Shown in pieces: positions 34,538 to 43,058 of a stretch of DNA of 64,000 nucleotides. The stretch lies in the NCBI GenBank assembly GCA_910583995.1, contig CAJTYW010000002.1, forward strand, positions 62,001-126,000. The letters run 5' to 3'. Origin of the DNA: an uncultured Christensenella sp. (lineage in GTDB: Bacteria > Bacillota > Clostridia > Christensenellales > UBA3700). The position numbers were made by a program, and so were the translations under genes. Each line of letters begins with the position of its first letter. The first letter of the stretch is position 1. The notes beneath the pieces were generated by a model. The model was not told the origin of the DNA, did no database searches, and saw nothing but the letters and a program-made list of their open reading frames with translations.

Positions 34538-35170
34538 ATGAATTTAACAAGCGAATTGCAACAAATTATAAGTGATAGTATATCAACAAACGAAATATCA
34601 AACACGCAAGCAAATTCACAAACACAAGACGCGACGCAAAATTACGCAACAGCACGTGCGGTTGCCGAGGTCAAGGCAACAAGTGAAATTGTTACTGACC
34701 CGACAAAAGCACTGCAAACAAAACTTAATATGCGCGTTGCTGAATACATCGACGAGTCGGAAACTGTTGCTAAAAAGATTGACGAAACCGCAGACAAACT
34801 TGTTGATAAAGGTTTAAAAGCACAAGAAAATAAGGCTGACGCACAAATTACATTGTCCGAAGACGAAAAAATCGAGGCAGACTTTAAGAAAAATGGCAGC
34901 GAATATTTATATCACGGAATTGACCACAAAATCGATAAAAAATGGAAACGTAATCTTTTATTGATTATAAATGACTTTTGGTTTGTTGTGTGGGCAATAA
35001 TAAGTTGTTTTACAACAGTGCCAGTCAGCACATTTTTAAGCAGAATCAAGGCTTTAAAAGGCGTTGTAAAAGGCTGTGCAATAGTTGTTGGCATTTTACT
35101 TTTATTGGTAATACTTGGCGCTGTTACATACTTGATTTTGCGACTTTGTGGTATCAATATTTTTGGTTAA
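34538..35170 (+). CDS. Two-TM membrane protein, holin position
   Basis: A 210-residue protein. Residues 1-135 are polar, Thr/Asn/Lys-rich and helical; two transmembrane helices follow (about 145-165 and 178-205), so the long N-terminus faces one side of the membrane. In phages of this order the holin and endolysin lie here. It is longer than usual holins, and the polar N-terminal domain is not recognised. ATGGAGG precedes the start. Confidence 0.6.
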   Translation: MNLTSELQQIISDSISTNEISNTQANSQTQDATQNYATARAVAEVKATSEIVTDPTKALQTKLNMRVAEYIDESETVAKKIDETADKLVDKGLKAQENKADAQITLSEDEKIEADFKKNGSEYLYHGIDHKIDKKWKRNLLLIINDFWFVVWAIISCFTTVPVSTFLSRIKALKGVVKGCAIVVGILLLLVILGAVTYLILRLCGINIFG

Positions 35171-35247
35171 AAGCGTTTTCACGCATTTGACATACAGACT
35201 GTTGGGAAACAGACAAAAATAACAAACTAATACAAGGAGGTAAAGCA

Positions 35248-35559
35248 ATGGAAAACGAAAACAGAATTGAAATTTTGTCCGACGAAAACGGCTTAATTGA
35301 ATTTGACGATATAACTGTTGTACACGATACAGTAAGCCGTACAGATGTCGCAGCAGTTGAGCAAGAAATTGCAAAACTTGAAAATGACAAAATAGTCATT
35401 GACAATCGTGTTGTCGAACTTAAAGCAAAAGTGCTGTACGCTAAAAAAGTAATTGCTATTGCTGACGCAAAGCGTATGCAAGAAACAAAAACAGCGACTG
35501 CATGCAATGACGTGTCCGAAAGTGCTACAAGTATACTTGCAGACGCAATTATTGAGTAA
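35248..35559 (+). CDS. Small coiled-coil protein
   Basis: A 103-residue protein. Residues about 37-80 form a heptad coiled coil (EIAKLENDKIVIDNRVVELKAK). No membrane helix or Cys cluster. It lies between two membrane proteins with a strong AAGGAGG site; it could bridge or regulate them. No family is recognised. Confidence 0.6.
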   Translation: MENENRIEILSDENGLIEFDDITVVHDTVSRTDVAAVEQEIAKLENDKIVIDNRVVELKAKVLYAKKVIAIADAKRMQETKTATACNDVSESATSILADAIIE

Positions 35560-35568
35560 GGAGGAGCA

Positions 35569-36450
35569 ATGGAAAACACGGAAACACAAGTTATTGAATG
35601 GGCAATAAAAAAAATAAAGTCCTACGATAACGAAAAAAAGATGTATAACATATCGGCAATTATTTTATCAATACTAGATGTAGTTTGCGGAATCATTGCA
35701 CTATTTTATACTACAATGATTGCAACGTCAATAGTTGCGTCCATTGTATGCGGCACAATATGGGGCGGACGGTTTGTGCAATTAATTAAAGCCGAGCGTC
35801 TTGTAAAGGCTTTGAAAGTAATGTCAACCGCCAGTATCGCATACATAACCGCCCGAAAAAAAAGGAGCGATTTTATGAAGAAATTTTTTGACAATATCAA
35901 AAACAACCCAATGACAATAATATTTGCTATTATTGGCGGTGTTGTAATGGGGTTTGCAGCATATAAACTTGCTCAACTTTATATTGTTACAGTGCCAAAC
36001 TGGGGGCATATTCTACTAGCAATTGCAGCAGCGATAGTGACAGTTATTTTGATTGTTTTGCTCGGTTGGGACAGTTTAAAATCTGCAATATTGCGCAGTG
36101 CGAAAAAAGTGTTAAGCCATGACGGATACAATACTCTAGTTGAAACAGTAAATACTTTAAAAACAAGCGAGGCTGAGCAAGCCGCTATTGCAGCAGCAAA
36201 CGCAGCGCGAAACAAAGAGATTGAACAAGCAAAGTACATTATTGCCGAACGCGAAAAGCAAAACGCTGAATATAAAAAAGCGATTGAGTTACTTGCAAAT
36301 ATGAATACTGAATCTAGCAACAATGTACAGCAATGTTTTGTAACGCCATTGCAAGGCGAACTACCCGACAAGACAGCAGATGTAGCAGATGTAGCACATG
36401 AAAAAGTCATTGAACCTCAAGAGAAAAGTATCTTGTCGGATATATTATAA
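35569..36450 (+). CDS. Multi-TM membrane protein with internal start, holin-like region
   Basis: A 293-residue protein with two hydrophobic helices near residues 25-66, two more near 113-135 and 142-165, and a C-terminal Ala/Glu/Lys coiled coil to about 245. An in-frame ATG at 35875 with AAAGGAG seven bases upstream would give a 191-residue product with only the last two helices and the coiled coil. Dual starts are familiar in holin/antiholin genes. No enzyme domain is present. GGAGGAGC precedes the first ATG. A lysis or membrane-remodelling role is inference. Confidence 0.6.
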   Translation: MENTETQVIEWAIKKIKSYDNEKKMYNISAIILSILDVVCGIIALFYTTMIATSIVASIVCGTIWGGRFVQLIKAERLVKALKVMSTASIAYITARKKRSDFMKKFFDNIKNNPMTIIFAIIGGVVMGFAAYKLAQLYIVTVPNWGHILLAIAAAIVTVILIVLLGWDSLKSAILRSAKKVLSHDGYNTLVETVNTLKTSEAEQAAIAAANAARNKEIEQAKYIIAEREKQNAEYKKAIELLANMNTESSNNVQQCFVTPLQGELPDKTADVADVAHEKVIEPQEKSILSDIL

Positions 36451-36456
36451 AAACAA

Positions 36457-36490
36457 AATACCTACAATCAAAAGTTGTAGGTATTTTTTT
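36457..36490 (+). terminator. Rho-independent terminator of the late operon
   Basis: AATACCTACAA pairs perfectly with TTGTAGGTATT over 11 bp around a 7-base loop, followed by seven T. Confidence 0.92.
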
Positions 36491-36521
36491 ATAAAAAAAT
36501 AAAATATTTATTGAAAAATAC

Positions 36522-36550
36522 TTGACATATCACGTTAAACGTGATATAAT
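36522..36550 (+). promoter_or_regulatory. Consensus promoter with 21-bp palindromic operator
   Basis: TTGACA (36522-36527), 17 bp, TATAAT (36545-36550). A perfect palindrome ATATCACGTT-A-AACGTGATAT (36527-36547) fills the spacer, so a bound repressor would exclude RNA polymerase. It drives the small right-end genes. Confidence 0.85.
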
Positions 36551-36599
36551 ATAAGTACAAGGTAGGAAAGAACCTTGAATAAAAAAAGGAGGTTAAAAT

Positions 36600-36737
36600 A
36601 TGAAGGAAATAGAAAAAGCCTTGCAAGATTTGGCGGACGCGGTTAAAAATAATGACACAGTAGAAAAAGTCCAAGTTGCAATAACCATAAAAAAGCCAAA
36701 ATCAAACAAGGCAAGCACAAAAACCGATAATAAATAA
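36600..36737 (+). CDS. 45-residue small protein
   Basis: ATG at 36600 behind AAAGGAGGTT, 50 bases after the -10. The protein is charged and helical at the start (EIEKALQDLADAV), with a Lys-rich end; it is not hydrophobic. It is the first gene after the operator-controlled promoter. A predicted leftward small RNA overlaps its last codons. Function unknown. Confidence 0.6.
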   Translation: MKEIEKALQDLADAVKNNDTVEKVQVAITIKKPKSNKASTKTDNK

Positions 36738-36778
36738 TCGGTAAAAGGCAAAGGGTGCGGACGCAACCGCCCCTTGTA
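36714..36778 (-). ncRNA. Predicted antisense small RNA at the end of the 45-residue gene
   Basis: The leftward promoter at 36785-36814 predicts a start near 36778. The RNA would hold a GC-rich hairpin (AAGGGGCGG/CCGCACCCTT) and then ACCGAT/ATCGGT followed by TTTTTTG as terminator, which covers the last codons of the small gene. About 65-75 bases. Confidence 0.5.
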
Positions 36779-36784
36779 AGTCCT

Positions 36785-36814
36785 ATTATATCATAACAAA
36801 AACGGGGTTGTCAA
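36785..36814 (-). promoter_or_regulatory. Leftward promoter of the antisense RNA
   Basis: Minus-strand TTGACA (36814-36809), 18 bp, TATAAT (36790-36785). Confidence 0.55.
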
Positions 36815-36841
36815 CCCATATTAAAAAATAGGAGAATAATA

Positions 36842-37195
36842 ATGAAAATTTCAAAAACACAAGCAGAAATTTTAGAAAAGGCAAAAAACACAATCGAGGT
36901 ATTGAGAAAATACAAAAATTTTACAGATTTTTTTGACAATTCACGTAACGAACAAATAACATTTCCTACAGCAGCGAGTTACAATGGTGCGTGGAATAGT
37001 TCGGAATTGTGGCGCACAAAAGACCCAAAGCATTGGGCTGAAATGGAAAAAGAATATATTGACGCTGTAAACGAGCAAATTATTATAGTTGCGGCAAAAA
37101 CAGAAAGTGTACGTGCGTTAGAGCGTGCGGGGTTGATTAAAATAATAGAAGAGGCAAAATGTAATGGCGGATACGAAACAATTAAAATTTTATAA
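36842..37195 (+). CDS. Hypothetical right-end protein
   Basis: A 117-residue helical protein; AATAGGAG lies upstream. Segments such as WNSSELWRTKDPKHW are Trp-rich. No family is recognised. It follows the 45-residue gene and precedes two further small genes in what looks like one unit. Confidence 0.6.
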   Translation: MKISKTQAEILEKAKNTIEVLRKYKNFTDFFDNSRNEQITFPTAASYNGAWNSSELWRTKDPKHWAEMEKEYIDAVNEQIIIVAAKTESVRALERAGLIKIIEEAKCNGGYETIKIL

Positions 37196-37243
37196 AGCGG
37201 GACGGTTACCCGCATGCAGAAAAAAATAAAACGGAGGTATTGT

Positions 37244-37411
37244 ATGAATATTGAAAAAGACGGTAAAATTTACGACGTAAAAGAAAATCAAACATCTTGG
37301 ACGATAACGCTTGCCGATAGCAAAGTTGTTGTGAGTGCAAAGATAACAAAGGCAGATTGCCCTACTTTTGAATCGTTGAAAGATTTTATAACTGAAAACG
37401 ACACATTTTGA
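37244..37411 (+). CDS. Small beta-rich protein
   Basis: A 55-residue protein; the ATG at 37244 follows ACGGAGGTATTGT. Predicted strands (YDVKENQTSWTITLADSK) and a short helix. No family is recognised. Confidence 0.55.
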   Translation: MNIEKDGKIYDVKENQTSWTITLADSKVVVSAKITKADCPTFESLKDFITENDTF

Positions 37412-37423
37412 CGGAGGTGTAAA

Positions 37424-37612
37424 ATGGCACGTAGCGAAACACAAAAGGCAGCAGACAAACGCTATCGCGAAAAAACAAAAGATACCTACAAACATTTTGT
37501 TGTAAATTTGAAACGTGAGGACTGCGACCGTATTGAGTCTGCAATAAAAAATTCGGGAATGAACAAAGCAGAGTTTTTGCGTTGGGCGGTAGAACAATTA
37601 AATAAACAATAA
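37424..37612 (+). CDS. Ribbon-helix-helix-like regulator
   Basis: A 62-residue basic protein. A strand (KHFVVNLKRED) followed by two helices (DRIESAIKNSG, NKAEFLRWAVEQLNK) gives the Arc/CopG ribbon-helix-helix pattern. As the last gene of the unit, it is a candidate autorepressor for the palindrome at 36527-36547. ACGGAGGTG precedes the ATG. Confidence 0.65.
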   Translation: MARSETQKAADKRYREKTKDTYKHFVVNLKREDCDRIESAIKNSGMNKAEFLRWAVEQLNKQ

Positions 37613-37614
37613 AC

Positions 37615-37648
37615 AAAAAAAGGCAACCATTATCGGTTGTCTTTTTTT
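37615..37648. terminator. Bidirectional terminator at the phage right end
   Basis: A-run plus GGCAACC pairs with GGTTGTC plus T-run over 14 bp, with loop 37629-37634. It ends rightward transcription from the small genes and leftward transcription of the second integrase, whose stop codon (37630-37632) is in the loop. Confidence 0.85.
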
Positions 37649-39258
37649 ACCAAAATGCCCGAAATACCTTTTACAAATATATACCATACTCGTTTGGGTT
37701 CAAACATTATCGCTCTTGGCGGGGCGAGAGTGTTAAAGTTTGAACACTCCGACGCACCCGCATGTGCGCGTGTATTAGAGTCGCTAAATAACTCGTCAAT
37801 TGCAGCGTCAGTGTCATTTTTGCTGACGTGCGATGTATCTCTACCACCAATATTAAAATATATTACAATTTTGTCGTCATACAAATAAACTGTTTTGACT
37901 AAATTGTCAATTATCCGCTTTTTAAAATCAAGGTCGTTTGAACTGCCTTTGATATACTCAGCAACAAAAGAAATAATGTCTTTACGTGTGATTTTCAACC
38001 CCGCCTCTAATTCCAGTTTTGATTGTTGCTCTGTCAAGTCGTCAAGCAATGTTGTTAGTTGCACAATTTTATCGTTTAGCACTTTTACAACGACAGCGTC
38101 CACACCCGACACCATAAGATTAACAGCGTTGTCGATTTCTTTTTGGACGCGAACCCGCTCTGCAATTATGCGTTTAATCTCGTTTTGACTTGTCCTTGAT
38201 TCATAATATTTGACGACATCGTCCGCAATGTATTCAACACGTCTAGGGTCGGACAGATATGCAATAGTTTGCTCACAAACGTACCACTCGATAAATTCTT
38301 TTTTCTCGTTAAATTTTTGGCACGTCTTTTTTTTCTTACGTGTTGTGCAAGCATAGTAATGATACTGAACGCCGAGTTTGCCAGTTCCGCCGTCGGCAGT
38401 CATTGCAGCACCGCAATGACCGCAAAATAACTTGCCTTGCAATAAGTATGGTACACGTGCCGAATTTGCACCCGAAAAATGACGATTGCTTGCTGCACGT
38501 TTTTGTACCGCGTCAAAAACATCTTGCTCAATTATTTGCGGATATGTATTCTCGCATAATCGTCCACCAAACATAAATTTACCAGTATATTTTGCATTAG
38601 GCAATATTTTATCAAACGACCGACCTTGAAACGGTTTGCCGTGATACCTTAGACCTTTAGCGTTTAACGCAGCAGCAATGTCCTTTTTACTTACACCGTT
38701 GGCATATTCATTAAAAACATATTTAACAATTTCGGCAGCGTTCTCGTCTACAACGATACGATTGCCGTCTTTTTTATATCCATAAATTAAATGCCCGCCA
38801 GTGAACGTCCCGTTATTTACAGACGTAGTCAAGCCGTCTTTAACACGTTTTGACAATCGCTTACTATATTTTTCGTCGTTCCATTCGACAAACATTTCGT
38901 ACAATTCGCCGCTTTCGTCGTCGCTAACTGGCTCTAGTGCAGAAATAACACGTACACCGCATTGCTCTTTAAGTTGATTTTTCAACATCATGCTTTCAAA
39001 GCGATTACGCTCGAATCGGTCAAATTTATAAACTATAATATTTTGAAACGTACGAAACTGTGCGTCAAATAGCATTTGTTGAAACGATTTTCGTTTATGA
39101 GTGTCTTTTGACGCGCTTTTTGCTTTTTCTGTATAAATTTTTATAATATTTAAGCCATTGCTTTTAGCGAATTCTTGACAAATACGAATTTGTCCCTCAA
39201 TTGTTTGCTCGTTTTGTCCGTGCGACGAATAACGTGCATAAATTACAGCGTTTTGCAT
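37630..39258 (-). CDS. int: Large serine recombinase, phage-form C-terminus (unit 2)
   Basis: 542 residues. The first 514 match the unit-1 integrase, including Ser11 and the zinc ribbon. The last 28 (starting RAIMFEPKRVW) are encoded by the right end of unit 1 across the attP junction and end in the terminator loop. This is presumably the form made from circular phage DNA, whereas the prophage at attL makes the host-ended form. Confidence 0.95.
   Translation of the reverse strand: MQNAVIYARYSSHGQNEQTIEGQIRICQEFAKSNGLNIIKIYTEKAKSASKDTHKRKSFQQMLFDAQFRTFQNIIVYKFDRFERNRFESMMLKNQLKEQCGVRVISALEPVSDDESGELYEMFVEWNDEKYSKRLSKRVKDGLTTSVNNGTFTGGHLIYGYKKDGNRIVVDENAAEIVKYVFNEYANGVSKKDIAAALNAKGLRYHGKPFQGRSFDKILPNAKYTGKFMFGGRLCENTYPQIIEQDVFDAVQKRAASNRHFSGANSARVPYLLQGKLFCGHCGAAMTADGGTGKLGVQYHYYACTTRKKKKTCQKFNEKKEFIEWYVCEQTIAYLSDPRRVEYIADDVVKYYESRTSQNEIKRIIAERVRVQKEIDNAVNLMVSGVDAVVVKVLNDKIVQLTTLLDDLTEQQSKLELEAGLKITRKDIISFVAEYIKGSSNDLDFKKRIIDNLVKTVYLYDDKIVIYFNIGGRDTSHVSKNDTDAAIDELFSDSNTRAHAGASECSNFNTLAPPRAIMFEPKRVWYIFVKGISGILVKKDNR
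37706..37749. other. attP-type phage-phage junction between units
   Basis: The phage right end joins the left end here; the shared part begins TTGG at 37716. Left of it the sequence differs from the attL at 5811. The inverted repeat GAGTGTT/AACACTC recurs at 37728-37749. Confidence 0.7.
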
Positions 39259-40196
39259 TACATAACCTCATTTATAACAATATTACAACCAACATTGTTT
39301 TTGTCGTCTGTGCCGCCAGTTATATCTGTTATATTTCCAATCAATACGAATCCGCCACCAAAAGTGCTGAATAATTGCTCTGCCAACTCGCTTTTAATGC
39401 TACCAAGTGTTTTACCAGTGCGATTATTTATGACAATGCTTGCCTCGGGGTATTTTTCAAGCGGTGCGTGCTTGATAGTAATTGCGTCATCAATTTTGCT
39501 TGCTTTTATGTAGTCTTGGCGATTATCAAATGTTACACCAACAATTTTTGTATGCAATGGCAAGTTTACCCCTAATTGCTTATAGATTGCAACTTTTACA
39601 GCGTAAAAACTCTCGTCGTTGTCTGTTATGTCGTCAATTACTATACGCTCCGACCCTTGCAAATCATTGCTGATTTTTTCGGGAAGATAACCGATGTCAA
39701 AGCCATTAGCACTGCATAAATACAAAAATTGGTCATAATCATACTCAACGTCAACATCGTCTCCAACATTGCAAAACGAAATATTATCTTGCATATCGTT
39801 ATTACGATTACGAACAAGGTTGATTATATCGGGTATTTTTGAATACTTTGACACATCTGCTTTTTCAATAGTTTTTTCTTTTGATTCAACATTATTATTT
39901 TGTGGCGAATCAATTCGTTTTCCCGCGTCGGATATATCCGTCGTGTTTTTTTTGTCGTGTTGAATTGTATCGTCCATTGCTTTTTTTTCGCGATTGCGGG
40001 CAATAACAGCAAATACAGTAACTACAGTTGCAACTGCCAATAATACTAGAATAATAATTGCTTGCCACCACGGAATACTCACGGCATTTTCGGGCAACAT
40101 TGCCCAAAAAATACCGCAAACAACAATAGTAAGACACCACACACTAACTGTTATTATTACGCGTGTTTTTCTTTTTAAATTATAAAACCACATCAT
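39258..40196 (-). CDS. Membrane-anchored HIRAN-domain protein (unit 2)
   Basis: Identical to 7359-8297: two N-terminal membrane helices and a C-terminal HIRAN-like domain. It overlaps the integrase start by one base. Confidence 0.65.
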   Translation of the reverse strand: MMWFYNLKRKTRVIITVSVWCLTIVVCGIFWAMLPENAVSIPWWQAIIILVLLAVATVVTVFAVIARNREKKAMDDTIQHDKKNTTDISDAGKRIDSPQNNNVESKEKTIEKADVSKYSKIPDIINLVRNRNNDMQDNISFCNVGDDVDVEYDYDQFLYLCSANGFDIGYLPEKISNDLQGSERIVIDDITDNDESFYAVKVAIYKQLGVNLPLHTKIVGVTFDNRQDYIKASKIDDAITIKHAPLEKYPEASIVINNRTGKTLGSIKSELAEQLFSTFGGGFVLIGNITDITGGTDDKNNVGCNIVINEVM

Positions 40197-40202
40197 TATA
40201 TA

Positions 40203-40607
40203 TCACTCCTTGCCGTCTTGATTTTCTAATTGATACGCATACGCAAGCAATGCGTTTTTACGACGCGGGTCAATTGAATTATATACACGTAGCAACTCGC
40301 ACTCAAACTCTGATACGGTGGTAGCGTTGCCGTCGCCAATTGCAACAACGTTGCCATTATTGCCATTGCCAAAAATGCCTTGATTCACATTTTGTGAGAC
40401 TGGCTTGTAATCTGCACCAGTGCAAAGATAATCACAAGAAACACCAAAGTATTCAGCAATTGGTGCGATTAACTCTGCCGACGGGTTAGTATTTTGTGCT
40501 TTCCAAGCGGATATTGTTGCTTGTCTTACCCCAATTACATTTGCCATGTCCGTTTGTGTTTTATGTTGCTCTTTTAAAAGTGTAAAAATACGGTTTGATA
40601 TTGTCAT
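40203..40607 (-). CDS. CI-like XRE repressor (unit 2)
   Basis: Identical to 8304-8708. Being the same repressor as in unit 1, each can act on the operators of both copies. Confidence 0.85.
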   Translation of the reverse strand: MTISNRIFTLLKEQHKTQTDMANVIGVRQATISAWKAQNTNPSAELIAPIAEYFGVSCDYLCTGADYKPVSQNVNQGIFGNGNNGNVVAIGDGNATTVSEFECELLRVYNSIDPRRKNALLAYAYQLENQDGKE

Positions 40608-40652
40608 TTTTTCTACCTCCGAAAATAATTACAAGAAAATCGCAAAAAAGTG

Positions 40653-40681
40653 TTGACAATATTATTAAACCGTGTTATATT
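40653..40681 (+). promoter_or_regulatory. Rightward early promoter (unit 2)
   Basis: TTGACA-17-TATATT with the GTTAT/ATAAC palindrome over the -10, as at 8754. Confidence 0.75.
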
Positions 40682-40774
40682 ATAACTAAGTTATGATTAA
40701 ATCGTAAGAAAAACCATAACCCGCTCGATATATTGACAAGCGTGTTTTTTGCAGTAATTTATTGTGGTAAATCA

Positions 40775-40803
40775 ATTATAGCAAAATTAGTTGCGTTTGT
40801 CAA
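40775..40803 (-). promoter_or_regulatory. Leftward lysogeny promoter (unit 2)
   Basis: Minus-strand TTGACA-17-TATAAT, facing the rightward promoter; operator ATAAC-CGA-GTTAT at 40803-40815. Confidence 0.75.
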
Positions 40804-40848
40804 TAACCGAGTTATAAATAACGCAAAATTATATTGGAGGTGCGTAAA

Positions 40849-41055
40849 ATGTTTGACGAAAGAGTAAAAAATGCACGTATAGCAGCGGGGTTATCTCAAG
40901 ACGATGTTGCAAACAAGGTTGGAATAACACAAGTTGCGTATTCGTACATCGAACGCGGCTTAAAAACTCCGTCTTTACCAATTGCTGTAAGGATAGCACA
41001 TGCACTAAATGTATCGCTAGACTACCTTACAAACAACGAACACACTACAAATTAA
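40849..41055 (+). CDS. Cro-like XRE regulator (unit 2)
   Basis: Same 68 residues as 8950-9156, first gene of the second rightward operon. Confidence 0.85.
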   Translation: MFDERVKNARIAAGLSQDDVANKVGITQVAYSYIERGLKTPSLPIAVRIAHALNVSLDYLTNNEHTTN

Positions 41056-41067
41056 CTGGAGGTAAAT

Positions 41068-41298
41068 ATGAATAAGCAAAGACGCAAGACAATTAACGAG
41101 TTGATTGAACAAATCGAATTGTTAAAAAATGATGTGGAACTAGTATTGAATGAAGAGGAAGAATACCGCGACAACATACCCGAAAGCATGACAGACAAAT
41201 ACGAAATAGCAGACTCGGCTTGTAGCAATCTTGATTCCGCATTAAATAGCCTTGACGAGGCAATGGAATATTTAGAATATGCCCGCGACGGCGAATAA
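41068..41298 (+). CDS. Small acidic helical protein (unit 2)
   Basis: Copy of 9169-9399; 76 residues, unknown role. Confidence 0.6.
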   Translation: MNKQRRKTINELIEQIELLKNDVELVLNEEEEYRDNIPESMTDKYEIADSACSNLDSALNSLDEAMEYLEYARDGE

Positions 41299-41317
41299 AA
41301 AAAATAGGAGGCACACT

Positions 41318-41797
41318 ATGCAAGAATTAAACCAAACTTTAGTAAAAATTTTATCAAAACAAAAACTCGGCTTACCGCTTAACAGTAGCGAAAAGGCGAT
41401 GTTGACGCTATACGGCGACACATCTGCAACGTTTGATACTGACGCTAATGCGGTAGCCGAGTTATTTGATTCATTAATAGTGTCAATTACCGACATTATT
41501 TTACCAACAGAAAGTGCAAATTTAAAACAAATCGAAAAACTGCCCGACGCAGAACGTCAGCATATTATTGACGAATGTTTGCCAAAAGCGGAATTTGTGG
41601 AAAAATACTTGTCGCCTATGTTGGCAAACGCAAAAATGCGAATTGCAAAAGCAAAGTATCAATACGACATCAACACTCACGCAGAATATGTTTACATAAC
41701 ATACAACAGCGGGTTTGTGCGCAGAGTATGCGTCACAGCAGACTCATTGCAAGCGTTGATTTTAGACGTTATGAATAACAAAGGCGAGACAGTATGA
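41318..41797 (+). CDS. Hypothetical early protein (unit 2)
   Basis: Copy of 9419-9898; 159 residues, AGGAGG site before the ATG. Confidence 0.65.
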   Translation: MQELNQTLVKILSKQKLGLPLNSSEKAMLTLYGDTSATFDTDANAVAELFDSLIVSITDIILPTESANLKQIEKLPDAERQHIIDECLPKAEFVEKYLSPMLANAKMRIAKAKYQYDINTHAEYVYITYNSGFVRRVCVTADSLQALILDVMNNKGETV

Positions 41798-41985
41798 AAC
41801 GTAAGAACTATTACAAAGTAGGAGTTGAAATCACTGGTGTTGAACACATAGAGTACGAAGAGTTTAAATCATACAAAAAGGCTCTGCAATACTACGATAT
41901 GTGGGAAATAAGCAAAGGACAAGATAAGTACATTATCAAAGTTTGTAACAACACAGAAACGCTATTGAAATACGAGGAAAAATGA
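41794..41985 (+). CDS. Small hypothetical protein (unit 2)
   Basis: Copy of 9895-10086, overlapping both neighbours by 4 bp. Confidence 0.6.
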   Translation: MKRKNYYKVGVEITGVEHIEYEEFKSYKKALQYYDMWEISKGQDKYIIKVCNNTETLLKYEEK

Positions 41986-43049
41986 GAACGATTGAAGAAC
42001 TAAAAATGTTGCAATCGCTGCCTCTTGATGTAAAAATTGCAAAAACGCAAGCACGCATTAGGGAGTGGGTGCAATACTACGGCGAAGATAGTGTATATGT
42101 GTCGTTTAGCGGCGGTAAAGACAGCACTGTTTTACTAGATATTGCTCGAAAAATATATCCAAATATAGAGGCAGTATTTGTCGACACAGGACTTGAATAT
42201 CCCGAAATTAGAAAGTTTGTAAAGTCATTTGATAATGTTACAATTTTGAGACCCAAAATGCGATTTGACGAGGTTATTAAACAATACGGCTATCCGTTCA
42301 TAAGCAAAGAAGCAAGCGAACGCATAGCGAACTCTAAAAAATGTCTTGCGGGGGGGGGACAACATACATTAAACATTATTATGAACTCACCCAAGAATTA
42401 CCCAATAAGATTGCAACAATTAGTTGGAGTATACCCTAGCAAAAGATATGACTTTTCAAAATGGAAACCTTTACTGAATGTTGATTTCAATATATCAAAT
42501 ATGTGTTGTAATGAGATGAAGAAAAAACCATTTCATTTATACAATAAAGAAAACAACAAGTATCCGATGACAGCACAAATGGCAGAAGAAAGTCAATTAA
42601 GAACAACACAATGGTTAAAAGCAGGTTGTAATGCTTTTGAAACAAAAGACCCTAAAAGTAACCCAATGTCGTTTTGGACTGAACAAGATGTGTTGCAGTA
42701 TATAAAAGAAAATAATTTGCAACTTGCAAGTGTATATGGCGATATAGTGTATTGTGATAAAAATGGTATGAAATATCAAGAAATGCTTTGCGAATGCGGT
42801 AAAAAACTTTGTACAACAGGTTGTAGTAGGACAGGCTGTATATTCTGCCAATTTGGTAGTCATTTAGAGAAAGGCGAAAGCCGATTGCAAATGCTTAAGC
42901 GGACGCACCCAAAACAATACGAGTATTGTATGTTTGGTGGCGAATACGACGAACAAGGCATTTGGCAACCTAACGAAAAAGGTTTAGGAATGAAACATTG
43001 CATTGATGTGATTAATGGCATTTACGGCAAAGATTTTATTAAGTATTAA
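41982..43049 (+). CDS. PP-loop PAPS reductase-family protein (unit 2)
   Basis: Copy of 10083-11150 with SGGKDS and the C-terminal Cys cluster. The G9 tract (42350-42358) has the same length and the frame is open. Confidence 0.85.
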   Translation: MRTIEELKMLQSLPLDVKIAKTQARIREWVQYYGEDSVYVSFSGGKDSTVLLDIARKIYPNIEAVFVDTGLEYPEIRKFVKSFDNVTILRPKMRFDEVIKQYGYPFISKEASERIANSKKCLAGGGQHTLNIIMNSPKNYPIRLQQLVGVYPSKRYDFSKWKPLLNVDFNISNMCCNEMKKKPFHLYNKENNKYPMTAQMAEESQLRTTQWLKAGCNAFETKDPKSNPMSFWTEQDVLQYIKENNLQLASVYGDIVYCDKNGMKYQEMLCECGKKLCTTGCSRTGCIFCQFGSHLEKGESRLQMLKRTHPKQYEYCMFGGEYDEQGIWQPNEKGLGMKHCIDVINGIYGKDFIKY

Positions 43050-43058
43050 GAGGTGCGT

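Larger units (their letters stand above)
5817..37715. mobile_element. Complete prophage unit 1 (siphophage, 31,899 bp)
   Basis: The unit begins where sequence shared with the second copy starts (TTGGCGGGGC at 5817) and ends just before the same string at 37716. It contains integrase, repressor, early, replication, packaging, head, tail and right-end genes in normal temperate-phage order. Holin and endolysin are the main expected genes not recognised. Both TerL domains, portal, protease, capsid and tail genes are intact, so it looks functional. Confidence 0.9.

Noticed and set aside
36600..36778. Type I toxin-antitoxin pair
   Set aside because: The antisense RNA layout fits, but the 45-residue protein is charged and lacks a membrane helix, unlike type I toxins.
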